Shown here: positions 25,867 to 33,234 of the stretch, piece by piece | Numbering within the stretch: position 1 is the stretch's first letter | Layout: every line of letters starts with the position of its first letter | DNA from: an uncultured Mesorhizobium sp. | GTDB taxonomy: Bacteria; Pseudomonadota; Alphaproteobacteria; Rhizobiales; Rhizobiaceae | DNA length: 33,234 nt | Assembly (NCBI GenBank): GCA_937958475.1 | Contig: CALFXR010000025.1 | Span: 1-33,234, forward strand | Reading direction: 5' to 3' | Made by a program: the position numbers and the translations under genes | Notes under the pieces: generated by a model | What the model was told of the DNA's origin: nothing | Seen by the model: the letters and a program-made list of their open reading frames with translations, nothing else | The model's database searches: none

Positions 25867-27321
25867 ATGGAACTGAAGGATTTTGTCGGCATCCTGCCCG
25901 CCGGCGTCGCCCGCACAGGCGGCGTCGCCGTAACCGGCGTTTCGTCCGATTCGCGCGAGGTGACGGCCGGCACGCTGTTCGTCGCCGTGCCCGGAACGAA
26001 GGCCGACGGCGCCGCCTATGCGGCGGAGGCCGAGCGGCGCGGCGCGGCTGCGGTCGTCGCGGCCCGCGGCGCGGTGAAGGCGGCGCTGTCGGTCCCCGTG
26101 ATCGAGGTCGACGACCCGCGCCGCACCCTGGCGCTCTGCGCCGCCCGCTTCTTCCCGCGCCAGCCCGACGTGATGGTCGCCGTCACCGGGACCAGCGGCA
26201 AGACCTCGGTCGCGGCCTTCGTCCGCCAGATCTGGGAGCACGAGGGCCTCGCCGCGGCGAGCATCGGCACGACCGGCGTCGTCGCGCCCGGCCGCGACGA
26301 ATACGGCTCGCTGACGACGCCCGATCCGGTCGCGCTGCACCGCCTGCTCGACGAACTCGCGCGCGCCGGCGTCACCCACGCCTCGATGGAGGCGTCGAGC
26401 CACGGCCTCGACCAACGCCGCCTCGACGGCGTGCGGCTGTCGGCCGGTGCCTTCACCAATCTCGGTCGCGACCACATGGACTACCACCCGACGGTCGAGG
26501 AGTACTTCGCAGCGAAGCTGCGCCTGTTCGACGCGCTGCTGCCGAAGGGTGCGCCGGCGGTGATCTTCGCCGACGATCCGTGGAGCGAGGCGACCGTGGC
26601 CCATGCCAGGGCCGCGGGCCTGATGGTGCTCACCGTCGGACGCCACGGCGATTTCCTCACGCTGAAGCGGGTCGAGCACGAACGCCATCGGCAACGCGCC
26701 GAGGTCGAGGCCGGCGGCGTCATCCACGAGATCGACCTGCCGCTCGCCGGAGACTTCCAGATCGCCAACGCGCTGGTCGCGGCGGGCCTCGCCATCTCGA
26801 CCGGCACGCCGGCGGACAAGGCGTTCGCCGCGCTGGAAAGGCTGAAGGGCGCGCCGGGCCGTCTCGACCTGGTCGGCACCAAGGACCATGGCGCTCCGGT
26901 CTATGTCGACTACGCCCACAAGCCCGATGCGCTGGAGAACGTGCTCGCCTCCGTCAGGCCGTTCACCACCGGCCGGGTGATCGTGGTGTTCGGCTGCGGC
27001 GGCGACCGCGACCGCGGCAAGCGGCCGATCATGGGCGAGATCGCGACGCGCCTTGCCGACGTCGTCATCGTCACCGACGACAATCCGCGCTCGGAGGTTC
27101 CCGCCGCGATCCGCGCAGCGATCCTCGCCGCGGCGCCGGGCGCCATCGAGATCGGCGACAGGCGCGAGGCGATCCGCAAGGGCGTTTCCCTGCTCAATGC
27201 CGGCGACACGCTGATCGTTGCCGGCAAGGGCCACGAAGTCGGCCAGACCATCGGCGCCGAGACCGTGCATTTCTCCGACCACGAGGAAGTGCGCGGCGCG
27301 CTCGCCGAGGTTTCGGCATGA
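25867..27321 (+). CDS. murE: UDP-MurNAc-L-Ala-D-Glu:meso-diaminopimelate ligase MurE
   Basis: The 484-residue product is a three-domain Mur ligase. The ATP loop is TGTSGKTS (107–114). The DNPR motif at 405–408, which binds meso-diaminopimelate, shows that DAP rather than lysine is added. It acts in the cytoplasm as the third amino-acid addition step. ATG 25867 has no strong ribosome binding site, but the N-terminus (MELKDFVGIL) matches family starts. Its stop overlaps the murF ATG. Confidence 0.96.
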   Translation: MELKDFVGILPAGVARTGGVAVTGVSSDSREVTAGTLFVAVPGTKADGAAYAAEAERRGAAAVVAARGAVKAALSVPVIEVDDPRRTLALCAARFFPRQPDVMVAVTGTSGKTSVAAFVRQIWEHEGLAAASIGTTGVVAPGRDEYGSLTTPDPVALHRLLDELARAGVTHASMEASSHGLDQRRLDGVRLSAGAFTNLGRDHMDYHPTVEEYFAAKLRLFDALLPKGAPAVIFADDPWSEATVAHARAAGLMVLTVGRHGDFLTLKRVEHERHRQRAEVEAGGVIHEIDLPLAGDFQIANALVAAGLAISTGTPADKAFAALERLKGAPGRLDLVGTKDHGAPVYVDYAHKPDALENVLASVRPFTTGRVIVVFGCGGDRDRGKRPIMGEIATRLADVVIVTDDNPRSEVPAAIRAAILAAAPGAIEIGDRREAIRKGVSLLNAGDTLIVAGKGHEVGQTIGAETVHFSDHEEVRGALAEVSA

Positions 27322-28748
27322 ACGTGCTGTGGACGGCCGACGAGCTGGTCGAGGCCACCGAGGGCCGGCCGCACGGGCAACTTCCCGCCGGCGTCGGCGG
27401 CATCTCGATCGACACGCGCTCGCTCCAGCCGGGCGACGCCTTTTTCGCCGTCAAGGGCGAGAAGATGGACGGCCACGACTTCGCCACCGCGGCGGTGAAG
27501 GCCGGCGCCGGGGTGCTCGTCGTCGCCGAGGGGAGGCTTCCGTCGCTCGGCCGCCTGACGGCGCCGATCATCGTCGTGTCCGACGTGCTCGCCGCGCTGG
27601 AAAAGACCGGACGGGCGGCGCGCGCCCGCAGCCGGGCGAAGATCGTCGCGGTGACCGGCTCCGCGGGCAAGACCAGCACGAAGGAGGCGCTTCGCCACGC
27701 GCTGTCGGCGGTGGGTTCGGTCCACGCCTCCGACAAGTCGTTCAACAACCACTGGGGCGTGCCGCTGACGCTCGCCCGCCTGCCGCAGGACTGCGATTTC
27801 GGCATCTTCGAGATCGGCATGAACCATCCGGGCGAGATCCGGCCCCTGGTGAAGATGGTGCGGCCGCACGTCGCCATCGTCACGCTGATCGCGGCCGCCC
27901 ATCTCGGCCACTTCCGCAACCTCGACGAGATCGCCGCGGCCAAGGCGGAAATCTTCGAGGGCATCGAGCCGGGCGGCGCGGCGCTGCTCAACCGCGACGA
28001 CCAGCGCTACAAGCTCCTCGCCAGGCTGGCGAAGGCGCAGGGCGTCAAGCGGATCCTCGGCTTCGGCGAGGAGGCGCGCGCCGACTTCCGCCTGCTCGAC
28101 TGCGAACTCGGCGCCGATTCCTCGACGATCCGCGCCAGGATCGGGGATGCCGAGGTCGAGGCGCGCATCGGCGCCCCCGGCCGCCATATCGTCCAGAACG
28201 CGCTCGCCGTGCTCGGCACCGCCAGCCTCGTGGGCGCCGACGTCGGCAAGGTTGCCGCCGCGCTCGCGGGCCTCGAAGCCGAGCAGGGGCGCGGCCGCCG
28301 CCATCGCCTGGCGCTGGCCGGCGGCGCCTTCACGCTGATCGACGAGAGCTACAACGCCAACCCGGCATCGATGCAGGCGGCCATGGCGCTGCTCGCCGCG
28401 ACGCCGGTCGCGGAGGGCGGGCGCCGCATCGCCGTGCTCGGCGACATGCTGGAACTGGGCAGCCATTCGGCGAAGCTGCACGCCGCGCTGGCCGAACCGG
28501 TGAAGCAGGGCGGCGCCGACCTCGTCCTGCTCGCGGGACCGGAGATGAAGGCGCTCGCCGACGCGCTGCCGGAGGGGATCGCCCACGACTACCGCGCCGA
28601 TGTCGAGGCGCTGAAACCGGTGCTGCTCGACGCGGTGCGTCCGGGCGACGCCGTCATGGTCAAGTCATCGAAGGGCATCGGCTTCTCGAAGCTGGTCGAC
28701 GCCCTCGTCGCCCGATACCCGGCGCACGCCGGGAAGGCGCCGGCATGA
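27318..28748 (+). CDS. murF: UDP-MurNAc-tripeptide:D-Ala-D-Ala ligase MurF
   Basis: The 476-residue Mur ligase has its ATP loop TGSAGKTS at 113–120, then SFNNHWGVPLTLA and FEIGMNHPGEI, which are characteristic of MurF, and DESYNANPASM in the C-terminal part. It completes the UDP-MurNAc-pentapeptide in the cytoplasm. ATG 27318 overlaps the murE TGA. At the end, the TGA overlaps an ATG that opens a 7-codon frame leading to mraY. Confidence 0.96.
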   Translation: MNVLWTADELVEATEGRPHGQLPAGVGGISIDTRSLQPGDAFFAVKGEKMDGHDFATAAVKAGAGVLVVAEGRLPSLGRLTAPIIVVSDVLAALEKTGRAARARSRAKIVAVTGSAGKTSTKEALRHALSAVGSVHASDKSFNNHWGVPLTLARLPQDCDFGIFEIGMNHPGEIRPLVKMVRPHVAIVTLIAAAHLGHFRNLDEIAAAKAEIFEGIEPGGAALLNRDDQRYKLLARLAKAQGVKRILGFGEEARADFRLLDCELGADSSTIRARIGDAEVEARIGAPGRHIVQNALAVLGTASLVGADVGKVAAALAGLEAEQGRGRRHRLALAGGAFTLIDESYNANPASMQAAMALLAATPVAEGGRRIAVLGDMLELGSHSAKLHAALAEPVKQGGADLVLLAGPEMKALADALPEGIAHDYRADVEALKPVLLDAVRPGDAVMVKSSKGIGFSKLVDALVARYPAHAGKAPA

Positions 28749-28768
28749 GGTATTTGGGGGAACAATAG
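28745..28768 (+). other. Seven-codon mini-frame between murF and mraY
   Basis: ATG 28745 overlaps the murF TGA and opens a frame of 7 codons (MRYLGEQ) ending in TAG at 28766–28768, 4 bases before the mraY ATG. The mraY ribosome binding site (TTGGGGGAA) lies inside it. It may pass ribosomes from murF to mraY, or may simply be chance. Confidence 0.3.
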
Positions 28769-28772
28769 ACGC

Positions 28773-29855
28773 ATGCTGACGCTCCTCGTCGCCTTCTCCG
28801 ACCAGATCTCGGTCTTCAACATCTTCCGCTACATCACCTTCCGGACCGGCGGGGCGCTGATCACGTCGGCGCTGATCGTCTTCATCTTCGGCCCGGCGAT
28901 AATCGCGGCGCTGCGCATCCGCCAGGGCAAGGGCCAGCCGATCCGCGCCGACGGGCCGCAGACGCATTTCAAGAAGGCCGGAACGCCGACGATGGGCGGC
29001 CTGATGATCCTGTCGGGCATCGTCGGCTCGTCGCTGCTGTGGACCAACCTCTCCAGCGTCTATGTCTGGGTTGTGCTGCTGGTGACGCTGGGCTTCGGCG
29101 CGATCGGCTTCTACGACGACTATCTCAAGGTCACCAAGCAGACGCACAAGGGTTTCTCCGGGAAGGCGCGGCTCGCCATCGAGTTCGTCATCGCCGGCAT
29201 CGCCGCATGGGTGATCATGCATGCCGGGCAGGAGCCGTTCTCGTCGTCGCTGACCTTCCCGTTCATCAAGGACTTCATCGTCAATCTCGGCTGGTTCTTC
29301 GTGCCATTCGCCGCCTTCGTCGTGGTCGGCGCCGGCAACGCGGTGAATCTGACCGACGGACTCGACGGGCTGGCCATCGTGCCGATCATGATCGCGGCGG
29401 CCTCCTTCGGCATCATCGCCTATCTGTCGGGCAACGCGGTTTTCGCCGAATACCTGCAGATCCACTTCGTTCCGGGCACCGGCGAGCTCGCCGTCGTGCT
29501 CGGCGCGGTGATCGGCGCCGGCCTCGGCTTCCTCTGGTTCAACGCGCCGCCGGCGGCGATCTTCATGGGCGACACCGGCTCGCTCGCCATGGGCGGACTG
29601 ATCGGCACCATCGCGATCGCCACCAAGCACGAGATCGTGATGGCGATCATCGGCGGCCTGTTCGTCATCGAGGCGCTGTCGGTGATCATCCAGGTCGGCT
29701 ACTTCAAGATGACCGGCAAGCGCGTGTTCCTGATGGCGCCGATCCACCACCATTTCGAGAAGCTCGGCTGGACCGAGAGCCAGATCGTGATCCGCTTCTG
29801 GATCGTCGCCGTGGTGCTGGCCCTGGTCGGGCTGTCCACCCTCAAGCTGCGCTGA
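28773..29855 (+). CDS. mraY: Phospho-MurNAc-pentapeptide transferase MraY
   Basis: The 360-residue integral membrane enzyme has about ten helices. Catalytic motifs are D115-D116-Y in FYDDYLK, NLTDGLDGLA (192–201), GDTGSLA and the histidine cluster PIHHHFEKLGW. It transfers phospho-MurNAc-pentapeptide to undecaprenyl phosphate, giving lipid I. ATG 28773 is preceded by GGGGGAA about 9 bases upstream. murD starts 7 bases after its stop. Confidence 0.97.
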   Translation: MLTLLVAFSDQISVFNIFRYITFRTGGALITSALIVFIFGPAIIAALRIRQGKGQPIRADGPQTHFKKAGTPTMGGLMILSGIVGSSLLWTNLSSVYVWVVLLVTLGFGAIGFYDDYLKVTKQTHKGFSGKARLAIEFVIAGIAAWVIMHAGQEPFSSSLTFPFIKDFIVNLGWFFVPFAAFVVVGAGNAVNLTDGLDGLAIVPIMIAAASFGIIAYLSGNAVFAEYLQIHFVPGTGELAVVLGAVIGAGLGFLWFNAPPAAIFMGDTGSLAMGGLIGTIAIATKHEIVMAIIGGLFVIEALSVIIQVGYFKMTGKRVFLMAPIHHHFEKLGWTESQIVIRFWIVAVVLALVGLSTLKLR

Positions 29856-29862
29856 GGCGGCG

Positions 29863-31263
29863 ATGATCCCGGCGCGGTCGTTCGAGGGAAAACGGGTCGC
29901 GCTCTTCGGGCTCGGCGGCTCGGGGATGGCGACGGCGCAGGCGCTCGCCGCCGGCGGGGCGACGGTTCTCGCCTGGGACGACAATCCGGAAAGCGTCGCC
30001 AAGGCGGCCGCGGCCGGCATCGCCACCGGCGACTTACGCGCCGCCGACTGGGCGGGCTACGCGGCCTTGGTGCTGTCGCCCGGCGTGCCGCTGACCCACC
30101 CCAAGCCGCACTGGAGCGTCGACCTCGCCCGCGCGGCCGGGGTCGAGATCATCGGCGACATCGAACTGTTCGTGCGCGAGCGCATGGCGGTTGCGCCGAA
30201 GGCGCCATTCATCGCCATAACCGGCACCAACGGCAAGTCGACGACGACCGCGCTGACGGCGCATATCCTCGCGTCGGCGGGGCGCGACACGCAGATGGGC
30301 GGCAACATCGGCCGCGCGGTGATGACGCTCGATCCGCCGGCCGACGACCGCTTCTACGTCGTCGAATGCTCGTCCTACCAGATCGACCTGTCGCCCTCGA
30401 TCAACCCGACGGCGGGCATCCTGCTCAACCTGACCCCCGACCATCTCGACCGCCACGGCACCATGCAGCACTACGCTTCCATCAAGGAGCGCCTGGTGGC
30501 GGGCAGCGACGCCGCGATCGTCGGCGTCGACGACAGCTACTGCGCGCAGATTGCCGACCGGCTGGAGCGCGCAGGCAAGGACGTGGTGCGCATCTCCAAG
30601 CGGCTGCCGCTCACCGACGGCCTGTTCGCCGACGGTACCGACCTGATGGAGGCCGTGCACGGGCGCTACGAGCGCATCGGCTTCCTCGAAGACATCGGCT
30701 CGCTGCGTGGCCAGCACAACGCGCAGAACGCGCTCGCCGCGGTCGCCGCGTGCCTGAAGGTCGGTCTCGACCTCGGCGAAATCCAGGCCGGCCTCGAGAG
30801 CTTTCCCGGGCTCGCCCACCGGATGGAGCAGGTCGGCCGCAAGGGCAGGGTGCTCTTCGTCAACGATTCCAAGGCGACCAACGCCGACGCGGCGGCGCCG
30901 GCGCTGTCCAGTTTCCCGCGGATCTACTGGATCGCCGGCGGACTTCCCAAGGAGGGCGGCATCGAGCCGCTGCGCTCGTTCTTCCCGCGCATCGCCAAGG
31001 CCTACCTGATCGGCGAGGCGGCCCCCGCCTTCGCCGCGACGCTCGGCGAGGCGGCGCCCTACGAGATCTCGGGCACCCTTGCGGCGGCCGTCGAGCATGC
31101 CGCCGCAGACGCGGCGAAGGACGAGGCGGAAACCGTCGTGCTGCTCTCGCCCGCCTGCGCCAGCTTCGACCAGTTCCGCAACTTCGAGGTGCGCGGCGAA
31201 GCCTTCAGGCAAGCCGTGTCTGCTATTCCGGGCATAGAGCCGATTCGGGGAGAACGCCGATGA
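29863..31263 (+). CDS. murD: UDP-MurNAc-L-alanine:D-glutamate ligase MurD
   Basis: The 466-residue Mur ligase has an N-terminal nucleotide-binding GLGGSGMA loop (16–23), the ATP loop TGTNGKST (120–127), NLTPDHLDRHG, the FVNDSKATNADA motif and a C-terminal LLSPACASFDQF, all typical of MurD. It adds D-Glu in the cytoplasm. ATG 29863 has GAGG a few bases upstream. The stop overlaps the ftsW start. Confidence 0.96.
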   Translation: MIPARSFEGKRVALFGLGGSGMATAQALAAGGATVLAWDDNPESVAKAAAAGIATGDLRAADWAGYAALVLSPGVPLTHPKPHWSVDLARAAGVEIIGDIELFVRERMAVAPKAPFIAITGTNGKSTTTALTAHILASAGRDTQMGGNIGRAVMTLDPPADDRFYVVECSSYQIDLSPSINPTAGILLNLTPDHLDRHGTMQHYASIKERLVAGSDAAIVGVDDSYCAQIADRLERAGKDVVRISKRLPLTDGLFADGTDLMEAVHGRYERIGFLEDIGSLRGQHNAQNALAAVAACLKVGLDLGEIQAGLESFPGLAHRMEQVGRKGRVLFVNDSKATNADAAAPALSSFPRIYWIAGGLPKEGGIEPLRSFFPRIAKAYLIGEAAPAFAATLGEAAPYEISGTLAAAVEHAAADAAKDEAETVVLLSPACASFDQFRNFEVRGEAFRQAVSAIPGIEPIRGERR

Positions 31264-32414
31264 CCAGCCGCCTTGACCGCAGCCCCGTCGCGACGTGGTG
31301 GTGGACGATCGACCGCTGGTTCCTGGCGGCGTTCCTGTCGCTGATGGGTCTCGGCATCATCCTGTCCTTCGCCGCGAGCCCGGCCGTCGCCGAGCGCATC
31401 GGCCTCGGCTCCTTCCATTTCGCCACGCGCCAGATCGTCTTCATGATCCCGGCGCTGGCGGCGCTCCTGTCGGTTTCCTTCCTCGACGCGCGGCAGGTGC
31501 GGCGCCTCGCCGTGGTCATGCTCGGCGTCGCGCTCGTGCTGATGGTCGCGGTCCTCTTCGTCGGCGTCGAGGTCAAGGGCGCGCGGCGCTGGGTGTCGCT
31601 CGCCGGCGTGTCGATCCAGCCGTCGGAGTTCCTCAAGCCGGCCTTCGTCGTCATCTGCGCCTGGCTGTTCGCCGAGCATCGGCGGCAGCCCGACATCCCC
31701 GGCAACCTGTTCGCCATGATCCTGCTCGGCCTGGTGCTGGCGCTGCTCGTCGCGCAGCCCGACCTCGGCCAGACCATCCTCGTTCTCGGCACCTGGGGCG
31801 CGATGTTCTTCATGGCCGGGCTGCCGTGGATCTGGATCATCGCTCTCGGCGCCCTGGGCGCGGCCGGCGCGGTCACCGCCTATTCGGTATTCCCGCATGT
31901 CGCCGGTCGCGTCGACCGCTTCCTCACCGGGGAAGGCGACACGTTCCAGGTGGACATGGGTCGCGAGGCTGTCATCAACGGCGGCTGGTTCGGCGTCGGC
32001 CCGGGCGAGGGCACCGTCAAGCGCATCATCCCGGACAGCCACGCCGACTTCGTCTTCGCCGTGGCCGGCGAGGAGTTCGGCATCGTCCTGCTGTTCCTCA
32101 TCCTCGGCCTGTTCGCCTTCGTCGTGCTGCGCGGCCTGTCCACGGCGCTGAAGGAGCACGACGACTTCACCCGTTTCGCGGTCGCCGGGCTGGTCGTCAA
32201 TTTCGGCCTGCAGTCGATCATCAACATGGGGGTCAACCTGCAGATGATGCCTGCGAAGGGCATGACGCTGCCGTTCATCTCCTACGGCGGCTCGTCGCTG
32301 ATCGCCATCGCCATCGCCATGGGCATGGTGCTGGCGCTGACGCGCAAGCGGCCGGAGAAACGCCAGCAGTTCAACTATACCGCCCGGGCGCCGCGGGAAG
32401 TGCCGGCGGAATAG
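31260..32414 (+). CDS. ftsW: Septal peptidoglycan glycosyltransferase FtsW
   Basis: The 384-residue SEDS-family product has about ten membrane helices. Family motifs are KGARRW (106–111), QPSEF (120–124), QPDLGQ, and PDSHADFVFAVAGEEFG in the large periplasmic loop, then LPFISYGGSSL. It polymerises lipid II at the septum with FtsI. ATG 31260 overlaps the murD TGA and has GGGGAGAA upstream. The stop is followed directly by the murG ATG. Confidence 0.97.
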   Translation: MTSRLDRSPVATWWWTIDRWFLAAFLSLMGLGIILSFAASPAVAERIGLGSFHFATRQIVFMIPALAALLSVSFLDARQVRRLAVVMLGVALVLMVAVLFVGVEVKGARRWVSLAGVSIQPSEFLKPAFVVICAWLFAEHRRQPDIPGNLFAMILLGLVLALLVAQPDLGQTILVLGTWGAMFFMAGLPWIWIIALGALGAAGAVTAYSVFPHVAGRVDRFLTGEGDTFQVDMGREAVINGGWFGVGPGEGTVKRIIPDSHADFVFAVAGEEFGIVLLFLILGLFAFVVLRGLSTALKEHDDFTRFAVAGLVVNFGLQSIINMGVNLQMMPAKGMTLPFISYGGSSLIAIAIAMGMVLALTRKRPEKRQQFNYTARAPREVPAE

Positions 32415-33234
32415 ATGGCGAAGGGCACGATCCTCCTGGCGGCGGGCGGCACCGGCGGGCATCTGTTCCCGGCCGAGGCGCTGGCGCACGAATTGAAGGC
32501 GCGCGGCTGGTCCGTGCATCTGGCCACCGACGAGCGCGCCGGCCGCTATGCCGGTTCGTTCCCGGCAGACCACATCCATCCGCTGAGTTCGGCTACCATC
32601 GGCTCGAAGAACCCGATCGCGCTGGCGCGGTCCTTCTGGAGCATCTGGCGCGGCGTGCGCCAGGCCTCGACGCTGCTCGGGCGGATCAAGCCAGCGGCGG
32701 TGGTCGGCTTCGGCGGATACCCGACGCTACCGCCGCTCTATGCCGCGACGCGCCGCAGCCTGCCGACGATGGTGCATGAGCAGAATGCGGTGATGGGCCG
32801 CGCCAACCGGGCGCTGGCCGCCAGGGTCACGGCGATCGCCGGCGGCTTCCTCATTGCCGAGGGCGCGCATGCGGCGAAAACCGTCGTCACCGGCAATCCG
32901 GTCCGACCGGCGATCATCGAGGCCTCGCGGACACGCTACGCCGTGCCGGCGGCTGGCGGCGAATTCCACCTGCTGGTGTTCGGCGGCAGCCAGGGCGCGC
33001 AATTCTTCTCCGAGGCGATACCGCCCGCGGTCGCGGCGCTGCCCGAGGCGGAACGCCGCCGCCTGAAAGTGACGCAGCAGGCGCGCAGCGAGGACGAGGC
33101 GTCCGTGCGCAAGGCCTATGCCGCGCTCGGCGTCGAGGCCGAGATCGCCCCCTTCTTCAACGATATGGCGGCGCGTCTGGCGGCCGCGCACCTGGTGATC
33201 TCGCGCTCGGGCGCATCGACGGTCTCGGAGATCG
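32415..33234 (+). CDS. murG: UDP-GlcNAc:lipid I GlcNAc transferase MurG (3' end outside window)
   Basis: About 273 residues are visible, roughly the first three quarters of a typical 360–380-residue MurG. The N-terminal GGTGGHLFPA (11–20), VVGFGGYPTLPP, HEQNAVMGRAN, VTGNPVRP and FGGSQGA motifs fix the family. It converts lipid I to lipid II on the inner face of the membrane. Its ATG directly follows the ftsW stop, so it is the tenth gene of the operon. The visible part is intact. Confidence 0.97.
   Translation, partial: MAKGTILLAAGGTGGHLFPAEALAHELKARGWSVHLATDERAGRYAGSFPADHIHPLSSATIGSKNPIALARSFWSIWRGVRQASTLLGRIKPAAVVGFGGYPTLPPLYAATRRSLPTMVHEQNAVMGRANRALAARVTAIAGGFLIAEGAHAAKTVVTGNPVRPAIIEASRTRYAVPAAGGEFHLLVFGGSQGAQFFSEAIPPAVAALPEAERRRLKVTQQARSEDEASVRKAYAALGVEAEIAPFFNDMAARLAAAHLVISRSGASTVSEI

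Overview
The window looks like chromosome of a high-GC alphaproteobacterium of the order Hyphomicrobiales (Rhizobiales), most likely near Phyllobacteriaceae/Mesorhizobium. This rests on the gene families and order (rnpB close upstream of an mraZ-led division cluster, btaAB betaine-lipid genes, a TerB–DnaJ protein overlapping an amidase), the strong GC3 bias, and a dispersed-palindrome type of repeat. It is an inference; no marker here fixes the genus.

Left part (1–10.8 kb): a C-terminal gene fragment; a very small unlisted membrane-peptide gene on the minus strand with its own promoter, ribosome binding site and terminator; an EamA-type exporter; a fold-III PLP amino-acid decarboxylase coupled to a two-helix membrane protein; lrgAB; an MltB-type lytic transglycosylase and a GH25 lysozyme lipoprotein; a class C beta-lactamase-like serine hydrolase; a small secreted cysteine-rich protein; and btaB/btaA, the two enzymes that make the phosphorus-free lipid DGTS. 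A perfect Pho-box-like direct repeat lies upstream of btaA.

Middle (10.8–21.9 kb): a fused HyuA–HyuB 5-oxoprolinase-family gene (minus strand, TTG start) carrying an in-frame array of palindromes that adds about 76 residues; a small lipoprotein; a TerB/DnaJ protein overlapping an AmiD-type amidase; a secreted SLT-type transglycosylase; the RNase P RNA gene rnpB; a secreted M6-type metalloprotease with an EF-hand motif, four 48-residue repeats and an Ig-like end; and a Cys/Met-metabolism PLP enzyme on the minus strand.

Right part (22.0–33.2 kb): the dcw cluster mraZ-rsmH-ftsL-ftsI-murE-murF-mraY-murD-ftsW-murG, all on the plus strand. Its genes overlap or lie within a few dozen bases of each other, and murG is cut by the window end. 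The mraZ promoter is overlaid by a 10-bp-period series of MraZ-box pentamers, which suggests direct autoregulation.

The common theme is the cell envelope: peptidoglycan synthesis (dcw), peptidoglycan cleavage (four hydrolases), and membrane lipid replacement (btaAB). I see no tRNA, insertion sequence, CRISPR array, prophage or plasmid function.
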